DNA from: Candidatus Krumholzibacteriota bacterium
GTDB lineage: Bacteria; Krumholzibacteriota; Krumholzibacteriia; Krumholzibacteriales; Krumholzibacteriaceae
DNA length: 64,000 bases
Direction of reading: 5' to 3'
Assembly (NCBI GenBank): GCA_016933255.1
Contig: JAFGBF010000003.1
Location: 124,001-188,000 of the forward strand
Position numbers and translations under genes: made by a program. This document shows, one piece after another, positions 19,945 to 30,788 of this stretch. The notes beneath the pieces are model-generated. The model was not told the origin of the DNA. It saw only the letters and a program-made list of their open reading frames with translations, and ran no database searches. Within the stretch, counting starts at the first letter, position 1, and each line of letters begins with the position of its first letter.

Positions 19945-20664
19945 ATGCGTAATTTGAAACTGACGATCGAGTATGACGGCGGAGATTTCAGCGGATGGCA
20001 GGTCCAGACCGACAGGCGGACGATCCAGGGCGAGTTGTTACGCGTATTCGCGGAACTCGCAGATGGAGAGGTCAAGATAATCGGGGCGGGAAGGACCGAT
20101 GCAGGAGTCCATGCAGTGGGGCAGGTGGCAAATGTTCTATTGAGTACCGATCATGGCCTCGACGTTATCAGAAAAGCGGTAAACGCGAAACTTCCCGATA
20201 CTATCCTTGTCAGGCAGGCCGAGGAGGCCGATCTTTCATTCCATGCCCGGTACGATGCTAAAAGCAGATCTTACAGATATATCTTTATCACGAAACCGAC
20301 CGCCCTGTGGAAAAAGTATTATCATTACACACGAGGGCCGGTCGATATAGATGCAATGAGAAAAGCGGTGAAGGAGCTGCAGGGATATCATGATTTTACA
20401 TCATTTGCCACTGTCGGTGATGCGAGGTCATCATGGTGCCGTGTCATGCGGGCGGAACTTCTTGAAAACGGACCTCTTCTTACTATCTCCTTAAAGGCGG
20501 ACCGGTTCCTCTATAACATGGTGAGGACGATCGCCGGGACAGTCCTCGAGATAGGAAGAGGAAAGGATCTCAATATCAGACAGGTCATCGAAGCGCGCGA
20601 CAGGAGAGCCGCGGGGCCCGTCCTTTCCCCGAGCGCCCTTTACTTTATGGAAGTAGAATATTAG
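19945..20664 (+). CDS. truA: tRNA pseudouridine synthase A
   Basis: LTIEYDGGDFSGWQVQ, GAGRTDAGVHAVGQVAN, FLYNMVRTIAG. Confidence 0.96.
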   Translation: MRNLKLTIEYDGGDFSGWQVQTDRRTIQGELLRVFAELADGEVKIIGAGRTDAGVHAVGQVANVLLSTDHGLDVIRKAVNAKLPDTILVRQAEEADLSFHARYDAKSRSYRYIFITKPTALWKKYYHYTRGPVDIDAMRKAVKELQGYHDFTSFATVGDARSSWCRVMRAELLENGPLLTISLKADRFLYNMVRTIAGTVLEIGRGKDLNIRQVIEARDRRAAGPVLSPSALYFMEVEY

Positions 20665-20799
20665 GATTTCCCTTAGATTTAAGGTCACTGAGGCATTAAT
20701 ACAGATTTTCCTCCCGAATTTGGTTGTCTGATCGGGGGGTTGACTGTATAATTCTTGTTTCTTTTAGTGGGTTTAAAAAACAGAAGATCTGGAGGAAAA

Positions 20800-21444
20800 A
20801 TGAAGTTTTTTATTGATACTGCGAATGTCGGTGAGATCAGGGAAGCTGCGAAACTTGGTCTACTTGATGGCGTTACGACCAATCCTACCCTTCTTTCCAG
20901 GGAAAAGGGAAGTTTCAGGGATACTCTCAAAGAGATCTGCTCGATAGTGCCGGGCCCGGTAAGCGCTGAAGTCGTCTCGCTCGATGCCGATGGTATGTTC
21001 GAAGAGGGCAAGGATCTGGTCAAGATCGCGGAAAATATAATCATAAAGGTTCCCTGCACTACCGAGGGGGTCAAGGTTATCGGGATGTTCAACGCAGAAG
21101 GGATCAAGACGAACGCGACACTATGCTTTTCCGCCAACCAGGGACTTCTGGTGGCGAAAGCGGGAGCTACCTATGTGAGTCCCTTTGTCGGCAGGCTTGA
21201 TGACGTCGGCCAACCCGGCATGGACCTTATAGCCGATCTCGTCGATATATATAATAATTACTCTTTTGCGACCCAGATCATCGTCGCCAGCATAAGAAGC
21301 GTCCAGCATGTTTATGAATCTGCTCTTATAGGCGCCGATGTCGCGACCATACCTTTCAAGGTGATATCTCAGCTGATCAAACATCCACTTACAGACAAGG
21401 GTATCGAAAGTTTTCTCGCAGACTGGGAAAAGGTCGAGAAATAA
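20800..21444 (+). CDS. tal: Transaldolase / fructose-6-phosphate aldolase family
   Basis: [51 protein letters not shown] upstream. Confidence 0.95.
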   Translation: MKFFIDTANVGEIREAAKLGLLDGVTTNPTLLSREKGSFRDTLKEICSIVPGPVSAEVVSLDADGMFEEGKDLVKIAENIIIKVPCTTEGVKVIGMFNAEGIKTNATLCFSANQGLLVAKAGATYVSPFVGRLDDVGQPGMDLIADLVDIYNNYSFATQIIVASIRSVQHVYESALIGADVATIPFKVISQLIKHPLTDKGIESFLADWEKVEK

Positions 21445-21564
21445 GGGCACTATATTGATTCATGCGGTTAAAACATGTGCCGGCGCTGAACAGGCTCCAG
21501 GCGGCGCGCTGAAACTGCCGTATTGTTGACCGAGAAGGAGAGCCCGGGAGAGGATTGATCATAA

Positions 21565-22758
21565 TTGAAGTCATTTGAATCAAGATGGTCGAGGGCGTTT
21601 CCTGTCGTGATGGGTGTGCTGTTCGGGCTTGCCATGGCGATGCTGATAGTATCGATCTTTCTTCTCGTCAGGATAACAAAAGAGAAGTCGTTTTTTCCTG
21701 AATCTTCCGGTAATTATATTTCCGGGGAGAGTTCATTATCAAGGCAGGATGCGATTGTCGGTGCGAGGCGCAGAGTCAGCCCCTCTGTTGTTTCAGTGAC
21801 TGCATACCGTACTCAGCTTGTTTACGCCAGCCGCGGATGGGATGAATGGTTCCAGCAGTTCCGCGGACGGATGCCTACCCTTGCCAAACAGAGGTATCCC
21901 AGCTACGGTTCAGGAGTGATCGTCAACCCCGATGGGTATATTCTGACAAATGAGCATGTGATCCGTGATGCTGAAGAGATATATGTAACGATGACAGACA
22001 GTACGGAGGTCCTCGCTACATTGATCGGCCGCACTCCCGAATTCGATCTTGCCCTTCTGAGGATAGAGGGCAGGAACCTCCCGTTTGCCCCGCTCGGCGA
22101 CTCGGATCAGCTGGAGATCGGCGAGACTGTGATAGCTATCGGCAGTCCATTTACATATCTATTCAACGACACTCAGCCTACAGTGACAGCCGGGGTGATA
22201 AGCGCTCTTCACCGGGACGTAAAGCAGACTTCGAGAGCAGTCCAGATATTCAAGAATATGATCCAGACGGATGCCGTGGTCAATCCAGGGAACAGCGGAG
22301 GTCCTCTGGTCTCTGCCGACGGCCTTGTGGTAGGGATCAATACCTTCATCTTTTCATCGAGCAGCGGCAGCAGCAATATCGGTATGGGGTTCGCGATCCC
22401 TGTAAATACAGCAAAGATGGTAATCGATGAACTCAGGCAATACGGAAGATTCAGAAACGTATGGACCGGGCTGATAGTTAAGGAACTTACGCCTGATGTC
22501 ATTAAACAACTAGCGATTCCCTTCAATACGGGGCTGGTCGTCGCACAGCTTGAGCAGGGAGGGCCTGCCGAAGAGGCCGGCATAGAGGTAGGCGATGTCA
22601 TTATTGAGATAAACGGAAAAACCATTCTTGATGCTTCACAGGCCGAGAGAGTGATCTTCGGGCGGCAGGTCGGAGACGATCTTGAAGTAGTAATATGGCG
22701 CGACGGCCGTACGCTGGATGTAAAGTTAAAACTTGTCGAGGCGAAAGAACAGACATAG
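21565..22758 (+). CDS. HtrA/DegP-like trypsin-like serine protease with PDZ
   Basis: GSGVIVNPDGYILTNEHVI, DLALLRIEG, NPGNSGGPLV, C-terminal PDZ; TTG start. Confidence 0.94.
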   Translation: MKSFESRWSRAFPVVMGVLFGLAMAMLIVSIFLLVRITKEKSFFPESSGNYISGESSLSRQDAIVGARRRVSPSVVSVTAYRTQLVYASRGWDEWFQQFRGRMPTLAKQRYPSYGSGVIVNPDGYILTNEHVIRDAEEIYVTMTDSTEVLATLIGRTPEFDLALLRIEGRNLPFAPLGDSDQLEIGETVIAIGSPFTYLFNDTQPTVTAGVISALHRDVKQTSRAVQIFKNMIQTDAVVNPGNSGGPLVSADGLVVGINTFIFSSSSGSSNIGMGFAIPVNTAKMVIDELRQYGRFRNVWTGLIVKELTPDVIKQLAIPFNTGLVVAQLEQGGPAEEAGIEVGDVIIEINGKTILDASQAERVIFGRQVGDDLEVVIWRDGRTLDVKLKLVEAKEQT

Positions 22759-22768
22759 GAGGAGATAA

Positions 22769-24085
22769 TTGATTCCACGGTATTCACTTCCAGAGGTCGC
22801 GGAAATATGGACAGATAAGAACAAGTACGATCTCTGGCGGGAGATCGAAGTCCTTTATTGCGAGGGGATGGCGGAGTACGGACTTATCCCGAAAAAAGCG
22901 GCGCGGGAGATAAGAAAAAAAGCGGATTATAATATCAAACGGATACTGAAGATCGAACAGAAGACGCGCCACGACGTAATAGCTTTTCTAACCAACATGA
23001 CTGAATATATCGGAGAGTCCGGAAAGTATCTTCATATGGGCATGACAAGTTCGGACCTGCTCGATACCGCCCTCGCATGTCAGATGAGGGATGCGGGCCT
23101 GGTCAACCTGAAGAAGCTGAAAAGGCTGAGGGCAGTGCTGAAGCGTCAGGCATTGAAGTACAGGGGGACGCCCATGGTGGGAAGGAGCCATGGGATACAC
23201 GCCGAACCGATGACGTTCGGTATGAAGCTGCTTGTCTGGTACGCTGAGACAGAAAGAAATATCAAAAGGCTTGAAAACGCGATTGAAGAGATCTCCGTAG
23301 GACAGATCACCGGCGCCGTCGGAACGATGTCGCATACCGACCCCAGGGTCGAACGGTTCGTGATGCGGAAACTCGCTCTTAAGGCCGCTCCCGTGACAAC
23401 ACAGATAATACAGCGGGACAGGCACGCGGCCTATCTGTCAGCACTTGCTTTGACAGGCGCTTCTCTGGAAAAGATGGCGACCGAGATCAGGGGGCTGCAG
23501 CGGACGGAGGTCGGAGAGGTCGAGGAGCCGTTTACGAAAGGTCAGAAAGGATCGAGCGCGATGCCGCACAAGCGCAATCCTATCCTGACCGAAAGGATAA
23601 CCGGAATGGCGAGGCTGCTCAGATCGAATTCAATCGCCGGCCTGGAGAATGTCGCCCTGTGGCACGAGAGGGATATCAGTCATTCTTCAGTTGAGAGGGT
23701 AATACTTCCGGATTCTACAATGATACTGGCTTATATGCTTGAAAAGTTCATCTGGCTTGTCAGCGGGCTCAGGGTGAATAAAGAGAGGATGCTGAAGAAT
23801 CTCGATATGACAGGAGGGCTTGTTTTTTCGCAGCATCTCCTTCTTTTACTTGTCAAGAAAGGACTGTCGAGGGAGAAGGCGTATTCTATCATCCAGGGAG
23901 CTGCGATGAAGAGTATCGGTTCAAAACAGTCTTTCAGAGAGATTCTGAAAAAGGATAAAAAGATGATGGAGCTTTGTACGGAGTCTGAATTGGAAAACGC
24001 CTTCGATCTTAAGACGCACCTTAAGAAGATCGATTTCATATTCAGCAGGGTCCTTTCTGAAAAGAGAAGGCCCGGGAAAGGATAG
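22769..24085 (+). CDS. purB: Adenylosuccinate lyase
   Basis: GSSAMPHKRNPI signature; MTSSDLLDTALA; TTG start after GGAGGAGAT. Confidence 0.95.
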   Translation: MIPRYSLPEVAEIWTDKNKYDLWREIEVLYCEGMAEYGLIPKKAAREIRKKADYNIKRILKIEQKTRHDVIAFLTNMTEYIGESGKYLHMGMTSSDLLDTALACQMRDAGLVNLKKLKRLRAVLKRQALKYRGTPMVGRSHGIHAEPMTFGMKLLVWYAETERNIKRLENAIEEISVGQITGAVGTMSHTDPRVERFVMRKLALKAAPVTTQIIQRDRHAAYLSALALTGASLEKMATEIRGLQRTEVGEVEEPFTKGQKGSSAMPHKRNPILTERITGMARLLRSNSIAGLENVALWHERDISHSSVERVILPDSTMILAYMLEKFIWLVSGLRVNKERMLKNLDMTGGLVFSQHLLLLLVKKGLSREKAYSIIQGAAMKSIGSKQSFREILKKDKKMMELCTESELENAFDLKTHLKKIDFIFSRVLSEKRRPGKG

Positions 24086-24090
24086 TACGG

Positions 24091-26466
24091 TTGCTTAAAG
24101 GAACAGTCCGAATAACCGACAGAACTGACGCAGAAGTGGCTGAGTCACTGAAGAAGAGAGACCTTAACCTGGCGGTCAGCGAAGCGCGCAGAGTGTGCGA
24201 GCTCCTGGGCAGGGACCCTACGATCGTGGAGCTCACGATATTCAACACGATGTGGAGCGAGCATTGCAGCTACAAGAGCAGCCGCCGGATACTTGGCGAG
24301 ATGCTTCCTACTAAAGCGGCCAATGTCGTTATGGGACCAGGCGAAGATGCCGGCGTCGTGAGATTCGCGAAGGCCGCCGACGGCGACTGGCACTGTCTTG
24401 TCATAGCCCACGAGAGCCACAACCATCCCTCACAGCTGCTTCCGGTCGAGGGAGCGGCCACAGGGATCGGAGGGATAGTAAGGGATGTCTATTGTATGGG
24501 GGCTGAGGTCGTAGGCGTTCTCGATCCTCTGAGGTTCGGTGATCCGCATGGGGAGAATGCCGGTCAGACCATATCGATCGCGCGGGGAGTCGTCGATGGG
24601 ATAGCTCAATATGGAAACGCTCTCGGTGTCCCCAATCTTGGCGGAGATGTAGTCTTTGACGAAGGGTATGACGATAACTGTCTCGTAAACGTCGTGGCTG
24701 TCGGAACGGTGATGGAATCGAAGATCCTGCGGAGCAGGGTCCCGGAAGAGGCGAAGAACAGGCCATACAAGATAATACTGGTCGGAAAGCCGACTGACGA
24801 TTCAGGATTCGGCGGGGCAGCTTTTGCGTCTGAAGACCTCTCTTCCGAGGAGGACGCGAACAGGGGCGCCGTGCAGGTCCCCGACCCTTTTCTTAAAAGA
24901 GTGCTGTCTGTAGCTAACAGGAAGGTTCTGGAACAGGCTTCCGAGCGCGGTTTTTCAATCGGATTCAAGGATCTTGGAGCAGGGGGAATATCATGCGTTA
25001 CATCGGAACTCGCCGATGCGGGCGGTTTCGGCGTAAGGCTCGATCTTGATCAGGTCAATGTAGCGGCGGGGCATTTCCCGGCAGCTGTGATCGCATGTTC
25101 AGAGACGCAGGAAAGATACGCGATGGCGGTCCCGGAAGAGTTCGTGGGAGATGTCCTGAAGATATACAACGAAGAATTCGATCTTCCGCACATATACCAC
25201 GGCGCGGGCGCTTTTGTCGTCGGCGACGTGACGGTCGAAAAAAAATATACGATAGTCTCTCAGGGTGAAATAGTATGCGAAGCTCCGATAAATGTAATTA
25301 CTACAGGTATAAGCTATGACCGGGCGAAAAAAAGCCGCCGGCTTCTTTTCAAGGAGCCTGCCGGGCAGGATGACCGGTCTCTGAAAGAGGATCTTCTGAA
25401 GGTTATCTCTTCCGTAAATATCGCTTCGAAGGGCCATCTCTTCCGTCATTATGATTCTGAAGTACAGGGAAGGGCTGTCCTGAGGCCGGGAGAGGCTGAT
25501 GCAGGCGTCATAGCGCCGGTGCCCGGCATTGCGGCAGGTATCGCTTTATCGGTAGACGGCAATCCGCGCTACGGGACGATCGACCCCTATCAGGGGGGAG
25601 CTTTGGCCGTTATCGAAGCGGCTCGGAATGTAGCGGCGGTGGGAGCGGAGCCGTGGACGATAACAGATTGTCTTAATTACGGAAATCCTGAGATAGAAGA
25701 AGTCTTCTGGGAATTCTATGAGGGAGTCAGAGGCGTTGGAGATGCATGCAGGGGGATAGGGCTTATTTCCCACGAGGGAGATCCTCTTCCTGTAGTCTCG
25801 GGAAATGTTTCTTTCTACAATCAGGGCGAGAGCGGCAAGGCGATCCCGCCTTCTCCGATCATAGCCTGCGCGGGAGTGGTGAAAGATTATTCCAGGAGCC
25901 GGTCTATCGGTTTCAAGGAGTCGGGAAATACAGTCTACTATGTCGGCGAACCGCTCGATGAACTCGGCGGCAGCGAATATTACAAGGTGATATACGGTGA
26001 ACTCGGAGCCAACGTGCCCGAAGCTGATTTTGTCAGGGAACGAAACCAGATCCGGGCTGTCATCGAAATGCACGATCTCGGCTGGGTCAGGGCCTGTCAC
26101 GATACTGGGCAGGGGGGGATGATCACGGCTCTTGCGGAGATGCTGGTAGCTGCCCGGACCGGCAGTTCTGTCGGCCTGACTATAGACATCGACGAATTCA
26201 GCAATACGGGGCTTAGCGCAGAAAAAATACTCTTTTCCGAAACTGGCGGATTTGTCGTCGAACTTTCCGCCGGAATAGAACGCGAAGTCCTCGCGCTCTG
26301 CGCAAGGGTAAGGGTCAAGCTGCATAAGATAGGTACACTCAACAGCAGATCGAATCTGGAAGCCGTTTCCGGAGACAAGAGGCTTGCAATCTGGGAAACC
26401 GAAGAGCTTAGAGACGCATATATAAATGGTTGCCGCGGTATCTTTGGTATCGAGAAAGGAGAATAA
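24091..26466 (+). CDS. purL: Phosphoribosylformylglycinamidine synthase subunit PurL
   Basis: IFNTMWSEHCSYKSS, HESHNHPSQLLPVEGAATGIGGIVRD. Confidence 0.96.
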   Translation: MLKGTVRITDRTDAEVAESLKKRDLNLAVSEARRVCELLGRDPTIVELTIFNTMWSEHCSYKSSRRILGEMLPTKAANVVMGPGEDAGVVRFAKAADGDWHCLVIAHESHNHPSQLLPVEGAATGIGGIVRDVYCMGAEVVGVLDPLRFGDPHGENAGQTISIARGVVDGIAQYGNALGVPNLGGDVVFDEGYDDNCLVNVVAVGTVMESKILRSRVPEEAKNRPYKIILVGKPTDDSGFGGAAFASEDLSSEEDANRGAVQVPDPFLKRVLSVANRKVLEQASERGFSIGFKDLGAGGISCVTSELADAGGFGVRLDLDQVNVAAGHFPAAVIACSETQERYAMAVPEEFVGDVLKIYNEEFDLPHIYHGAGAFVVGDVTVEKKYTIVSQGEIVCEAPINVITTGISYDRAKKSRRLLFKEPAGQDDRSLKEDLLKVISSVNIASKGHLFRHYDSEVQGRAVLRPGEADAGVIAPVPGIAAGIALSVDGNPRYGTIDPYQGGALAVIEAARNVAAVGAEPWTITDCLNYGNPEIEEVFWEFYEGVRGVGDACRGIGLISHEGDPLPVVSGNVSFYNQGESGKAIPPSPIIACAGVVKDYSRSRSIGFKESGNTVYYVGEPLDELGGSEYYKVIYGELGANVPEADFVRERNQIRAVIEMHDLGWVRACHDTGQGGMITALAEMLVAARTGSSVGLTIDIDEFSNTGLSAEKILFSETGGFVVELSAGIEREVLALCARVRVKLHKIGTLNSRSNLEAVSGDKRLAIWETEELRDAYINGCRGIFGIEKGE

Positions 26467-27339
26467 GTGGCCACATCCTTCAAGGGAAAGGTAGCAATCA
26501 TCCAGTTTCCGGGCGTTAACTGTGAAAATGAGACAGCCGATGCCATAAGGTCTGTCGGTCTGGATGCGGATCTTTTTCGATGGAACGAGGACCCGGGCCT
26601 TCTTGAGGAGAGCCTTGCTGTCGTACTTCCAGGCGGGTTTTCATATCAGGACAGGATAAGAGCGGGTGTAGTCGCGGCAAAAGATACGGTGATGGACGCG
26701 CTGAGCGATCTTGCCTCTGCCGGCCATCCACTGCTTGGCATATGTAACGGAGCACAGGTGCTCGTAGAATCAGGGTTCATCCCTGGAATACACTGGGAGA
26801 GGGTCGATCTTGCGCTCGCTCCCAACATCATGGAGGACAGGGAAGGGTATTACTGTAACTGGGTATATCTTCGAAATGAAGGAAGCAGCTGCCGATGGAC
26901 GAGATTGTTCCTGGAGGAGGAAGTCATCCCTGTCCCGATCGCGCACGCCGAGGGGAGATTCGTCACCAGGGATGAGGACCTTCTCGAGCAGATGATAAAG
27001 AACGGGCAGATCGTCCTCAGGTATTGTACTGACCGCGGAGATATAGACAGCGCTTTTCCGGTCAATCCGAACGGTTCGATGGAGAATATCGCTGGCATCT
27101 GCAACCGTGAAGGTAATGTGCTCGCGATGATGCCTCATCCGGAAAGAGCCTCGTGGCTTAGGCAGGTCCCGGAGGATATATGCGGTATATGGGGCAAGAA
27201 AAGATTCCAGGCAGCCGGTGATTTCAGCAGGATGGAAGATGAGGGGCCTGGGAGAAGATTCTTTGCTTCGCTCCTTGAGAAAGGACCGGTTTCTGCCTCT
27301 TCGGGCTGTTCAGGACAGGCAAAGGAGGGCGGCAGATGA
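26467..27339 (+). CDS. purQ: Phosphoribosylformylglycinamidine synthase subunit PurQ (glutaminase)
   Basis: LPGGFSYQDRIRAGVVAA, LLGICNGAQVL, PHPERA; GTG start. Confidence 0.95.
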   Translation: MATSFKGKVAIIQFPGVNCENETADAIRSVGLDADLFRWNEDPGLLEESLAVVLPGGFSYQDRIRAGVVAAKDTVMDALSDLASAGHPLLGICNGAQVLVESGFIPGIHWERVDLALAPNIMEDREGYYCNWVYLRNEGSSCRWTRLFLEEEVIPVPIAHAEGRFVTRDEDLLEQMIKNGQIVLRYCTDRGDIDSAFPVNPNGSMENIAGICNREGNVLAMMPHPERASWLRQVPEDICGIWGKKRFQAAGDFSRMEDEGPGRRFFASLLEKGPVSASSGCSGQAKEGGR

Positions 27340-27956
27340 GATTCAAGGCAGAACTTTGGGTAAGACTTAAGGTGGCCGATCTTGTAGCCCAGACCGCCTG
27401 GATGACACTGACGGAAAAACTCGATTTTTCTTCGGATCTTCATGGAATCGTACGGTATTCATACTGGGGTTTCGACGCAGAGGGCGAGAGCGCTGAAAAA
27501 GTGATTGAAGATCTTGACAGGGTCGTAAGGCTAGACAGCTCTTTTACAAATCAGAATAAACACCTTTATTTATTAAGGGTGACGGGGGATACGCCCGGGG
27601 CGGATTCTATCACCGCTGGAGACCTTCCTCTCGATAGAGATTACCCTGTTCATGACACGGTCGAAAATGTCGAAGCTGGGAATAAAAGATTCGCGTGTGA
27701 TCTGCTTGTACGTGAGCATAGGAACGACAGGGCTGAGGGATTTGTATCGAGGCTCGAATCGAGGCTCAAAGGGACAAAAGTCTCGGGGATGAAGGTCGGT
27801 GAAGTATGGAGGCTTATTGTGAACGCCTCGGGAGATGAGGATGCCGTGAGGAAAGCCGAAAATATGGCGGTTACCCGTTCACGCAGGGAAGGTGTCCTTT
27901 TGAACCCGCACTATCAGACTTCGGAGTTGGTAGGTATCAGTGTGCCGGAGGAGTAA
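27336..27956 (+). CDS. PurS-like protein with apparent tandem duplication (206 aa)
   Basis: C-terminal VGEVWRLIVNA...GVLLNPHYQTSEL resembles PurS; N-terminal half has analogous AELWVRLK...SSFTNQNKHLYLL; position between purQ and purF. Confidence 0.7.
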   Translation: MRFKAELWVRLKVADLVAQTAWMTLTEKLDFSSDLHGIVRYSYWGFDAEGESAEKVIEDLDRVVRLDSSFTNQNKHLYLLRVTGDTPGADSITAGDLPLDRDYPVHDTVENVEAGNKRFACDLLVREHRNDRAEGFVSRLESRLKGTKVSGMKVGEVWRLIVNASGDEDAVRKAENMAVTRSRREGVLLNPHYQTSELVGISVPEE

Positions 27957-27970
27957 AAGGAGATGATGTC

Positions 27971-29395
27971 TTGAAAGAGGAATGCGCTGTATTCGGCATA
28001 TTCGGCAGTAAGGAAGCTGCCCAGATGACGTACCTCGGCCTTTATTCACTTCAGCACAGGGGACAGGAATCTTCCGGTATCATAAGCTACGACGGCAAGA
28101 AAATGTATGAACATAAAGCGATGGGCCTGGTATCCAAAGTCTATTCAGACGATATCCTGAAGGAATTGGAGGGTCACGTCGCGATCGGACATAACAGGTA
28201 TTCCACTACAGGGATATCACACGTCGTCAACACTCAGCCCTTTCTGGTCGATTGCAGGTTTGGAAAGATAGCAGTCGCTCATAACGGAAACCTTGTAAAT
28301 GCCGTGGAGCTGCGTACCAGGATGGAGGATGATGGATCGATATTCAGGAGTACTATGGACAGCGAGGTCCTTCTGCATCTTATCGCAAGGAGCCGGGAAG
28401 ACTCGATCGAAAAGATGGTAATAGACGCACTCGGCCAGGTAAAAGGCGCTTACTCACTTCTCTTTTTGACGCAGGGGAAGATAATCGCGGCAAGAGATCC
28501 GAACGGATTCAGGCCGCTATGTCTCGGAAAACTTGGAAATACACATATCATAGCTTCTGAGAGCTGCGCCTTTGATATTATAGGTGCGGCCTATCTTCGC
28601 GAGGTCGAACCTGGAGAGATGATAGTACTTTCTGAAGATGGAATAAAATCGATAAAATTTGCCGCTTCCGCCGAGAGACTTTCGAAATGTATCTTTGAGT
28701 TTATTTATTTTTCCAGGCCGGACAGCAAGGTATTCGGGGAAAATGTCGATAAGGTCAGAAGAAAGCTCGGGAGAAAACTGGCTGAGGAGCATCCCGCAGA
28801 CGCCGATATAGTCATCTCGGTCCCCGATTCGAGCAATACGATTGCGCTTGGGTTTGCCGAAGCGTCGGGGCTTCCTTTTGAGCTTGGACTGATACGAAAC
28901 CATTATGTCGGACGGACCTTCATACAGCCGAAACAGAGGGAAAGAGACTGGGATGTCAGAATAAAATTCAATCCGGTCAAGGGTGTCCTGAGAGGCAAGA
29001 GGATAGTCGTCATCGATGATTCTATCGTCAGAGGCTCAACGATGCGCAAACTGGTCACTCTTATAAGAGAAGCCGGAGCAGCCGAGGTACATCTCAGGAT
29101 AGGGTCGCCTCCGATCACCCACTCATGCTACTATGGAATCGATACTCCGACCCGGTCGGAACTTATTGCTTCGAAAAAATCTGTCCGTGAGATAGAGAAA
29201 TATCTTGGCGTGGAAAGCCTCCACTATCTTTCTGTAAAGGGGCTTCTCGAGTGTGTCGATGACCCTGATAATTACTGCATTACATGCTTCAACGGCGTTT
29301 ATCCGATCCAGCGCGACGGCGATTATTCAAAAGATGTCTTTGATCAGGATATAAAAGACAAGTCCGGCCGCCGCGCCGAGAGGAATTCCGCGTGA
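27971..29395 (+). CDS. purF: Amidophosphoribosyltransferase
   Basis: CAVFGIFG N-terminal nucleophile, LGLYSLQHRGQESSGI, VVIDDSIVRGST PRPP motif. Confidence 0.97.
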   Translation: MKEECAVFGIFGSKEAAQMTYLGLYSLQHRGQESSGIISYDGKKMYEHKAMGLVSKVYSDDILKELEGHVAIGHNRYSTTGISHVVNTQPFLVDCRFGKIAVAHNGNLVNAVELRTRMEDDGSIFRSTMDSEVLLHLIARSREDSIEKMVIDALGQVKGAYSLLFLTQGKIIAARDPNGFRPLCLGKLGNTHIIASESCAFDIIGAAYLREVEPGEMIVLSEDGIKSIKFAASAERLSKCIFEFIYFSRPDSKVFGENVDKVRRKLGRKLAEEHPADADIVISVPDSSNTIALGFAEASGLPFELGLIRNHYVGRTFIQPKQRERDWDVRIKFNPVKGVLRGKRIVVIDDSIVRGSTMRKLVTLIREAGAAEVHLRIGSPPITHSCYYGIDTPTRSELIASKKSVREIEKYLGVESLHYLSVKGLLECVDDPDNYCITCFNGVYPIQRDGDYSKDVFDQDIKDKSGRRAERNSA

Positions 29396-30783
29396 TTATC
29401 GAACTTCCCCCTATCGGAGATATCCAGGACGCCCTTCAATCTCTTGTCGACGGCGGAGCTGAATTCGCGGAGCTTTTTTTCGAAGCAAGACTTGTCCATT
29501 CGATACGCTGCGAAGATATGAGGATCGACCAGATGTCCAGCGGCAGGGATGTGGGTTTCGGGCTGAGAGTGATCACGGGAAACAGGACTGCATACGGCTA
29601 TTCCAATATCCTTGAAAAAGAAGAGATCTTCCGCCTGGGCAAAGCGGTTTTGGGAAATCTCGAAAAAGGAGAGGGTTCCTTCAAAGATCCTGGAGAAATG
29701 CTCTCTGGAGTATGCGAGGGGATACTTATCCCGTCAGAGGATGTTTCTCTTGAGGAAAAAATCAAGTTGACGCTTGATTCCGAAAAGATCGCCAGGAGCG
29801 TGAGCAGAGAGATCACCCAGGTCCGGGTAAATTATTCCGATATGGTGCAGGAAGTAAGGATTTTCAACAGCGAAGGTGCGGCTGCAGGAGATGATCGAAG
29901 GCAGATTGTCTTTACAATCCGTTCCATAGCGGCTGATGGCGCAGATATACAGAGCGCCTACAGATCTATAGGAGGCCGCAGAGGATTTGAATTTCTCGAC
30001 GGAGAGACGATCCGCAGCCTTGCCGTTGAAAGCGGAGAGAGCGCGGTACGGACTCTTCATGCCGACAGGGCTCCAGCGGGAGTCATGACTGTCGTACTTG
30101 CCAGTGAAGCGGGCGGGACAATGGTCCATGAAGCGATAGGCCACGGCTTGGAAGGGGATGCCGCTGAAAAGGGTCTATCGATCTACAGCGGCAAAAAAGG
30201 GGAGAAGGTCGCTTCAGAAATGATAACTGTCGTCGATGACGCGACCCTGCAGGGAGCGAGAGGTTCCTACAATTTCGACGATGAGGGAGTGCCGGCCCAG
30301 AAAACCGTTCCGGTCGAGAACGGCGTGCTGAAATGTTATCTCCTCGACAGGAGGATCGCCCGCAAAGAGGGGGTAAGTTCGACCGGAAACGGAAGAAGAC
30401 AGGATTTTCGCCACAGGCCCATAGTAAGGATGAGCAATACAATAATATCCCCGGGAGATCATGAACCGGGGGAGATCATAGAAAGTGTCGGGAATGGACT
30501 CTATGTAGCGCGGATGGGGGGCGGTCAGGTAGATACTTCGAGCGGAGATTTTGTCTTCAAGGTCAATGAAGCCTACCTGATAAAGGATGGAAAGGTCACG
30601 AAACCGGTCAGGGGAGCGACTCTGATCGGAAACGGCCCCTCTGTGCTGGGAGATATCGATATGGTCGGAAGTGATCTCGGGTTCGATATCGGGACCTGCG
30701 GAAAGGATGGTCAGCACGTGCCTGTCTCCGATGCCCAGCCGACGCTGAGGATCCCTGGGATTACAGTCGGCGGAGAAGTCTGA
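29392..30783 (+). CDS. tldD: TldD/PmbA family metalloprotease
   Basis: GTMVHEAIGHGLEGDAAEKGLSIYSGKKGEKVAS, HExxxH. Confidence 0.94.
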   Translation: MIIELPPIGDIQDALQSLVDGGAEFAELFFEARLVHSIRCEDMRIDQMSSGRDVGFGLRVITGNRTAYGYSNILEKEEIFRLGKAVLGNLEKGEGSFKDPGEMLSGVCEGILIPSEDVSLEEKIKLTLDSEKIARSVSREITQVRVNYSDMVQEVRIFNSEGAAAGDDRRQIVFTIRSIAADGADIQSAYRSIGGRRGFEFLDGETIRSLAVESGESAVRTLHADRAPAGVMTVVLASEAGGTMVHEAIGHGLEGDAAEKGLSIYSGKKGEKVASEMITVVDDATLQGARGSYNFDDEGVPAQKTVPVENGVLKCYLLDRRIARKEGVSSTGNGRRQDFRHRPIVRMSNTIISPGDHEPGEIIESVGNGLYVARMGGGQVDTSSGDFVFKVNEAYLIKDGKVTKPVRGATLIGNGPSVLGDIDMVGSDLGFDIGTCGKDGQHVPVSDAQPTLRIPGITVGGEV

Positions 30784-30788
30784 ACCGG

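Noticed and set aside
25546-26325. 259-aa minus-strand ORF inside purL
   Set aside because: Antisense shadow ORF; purL frame is unambiguous.
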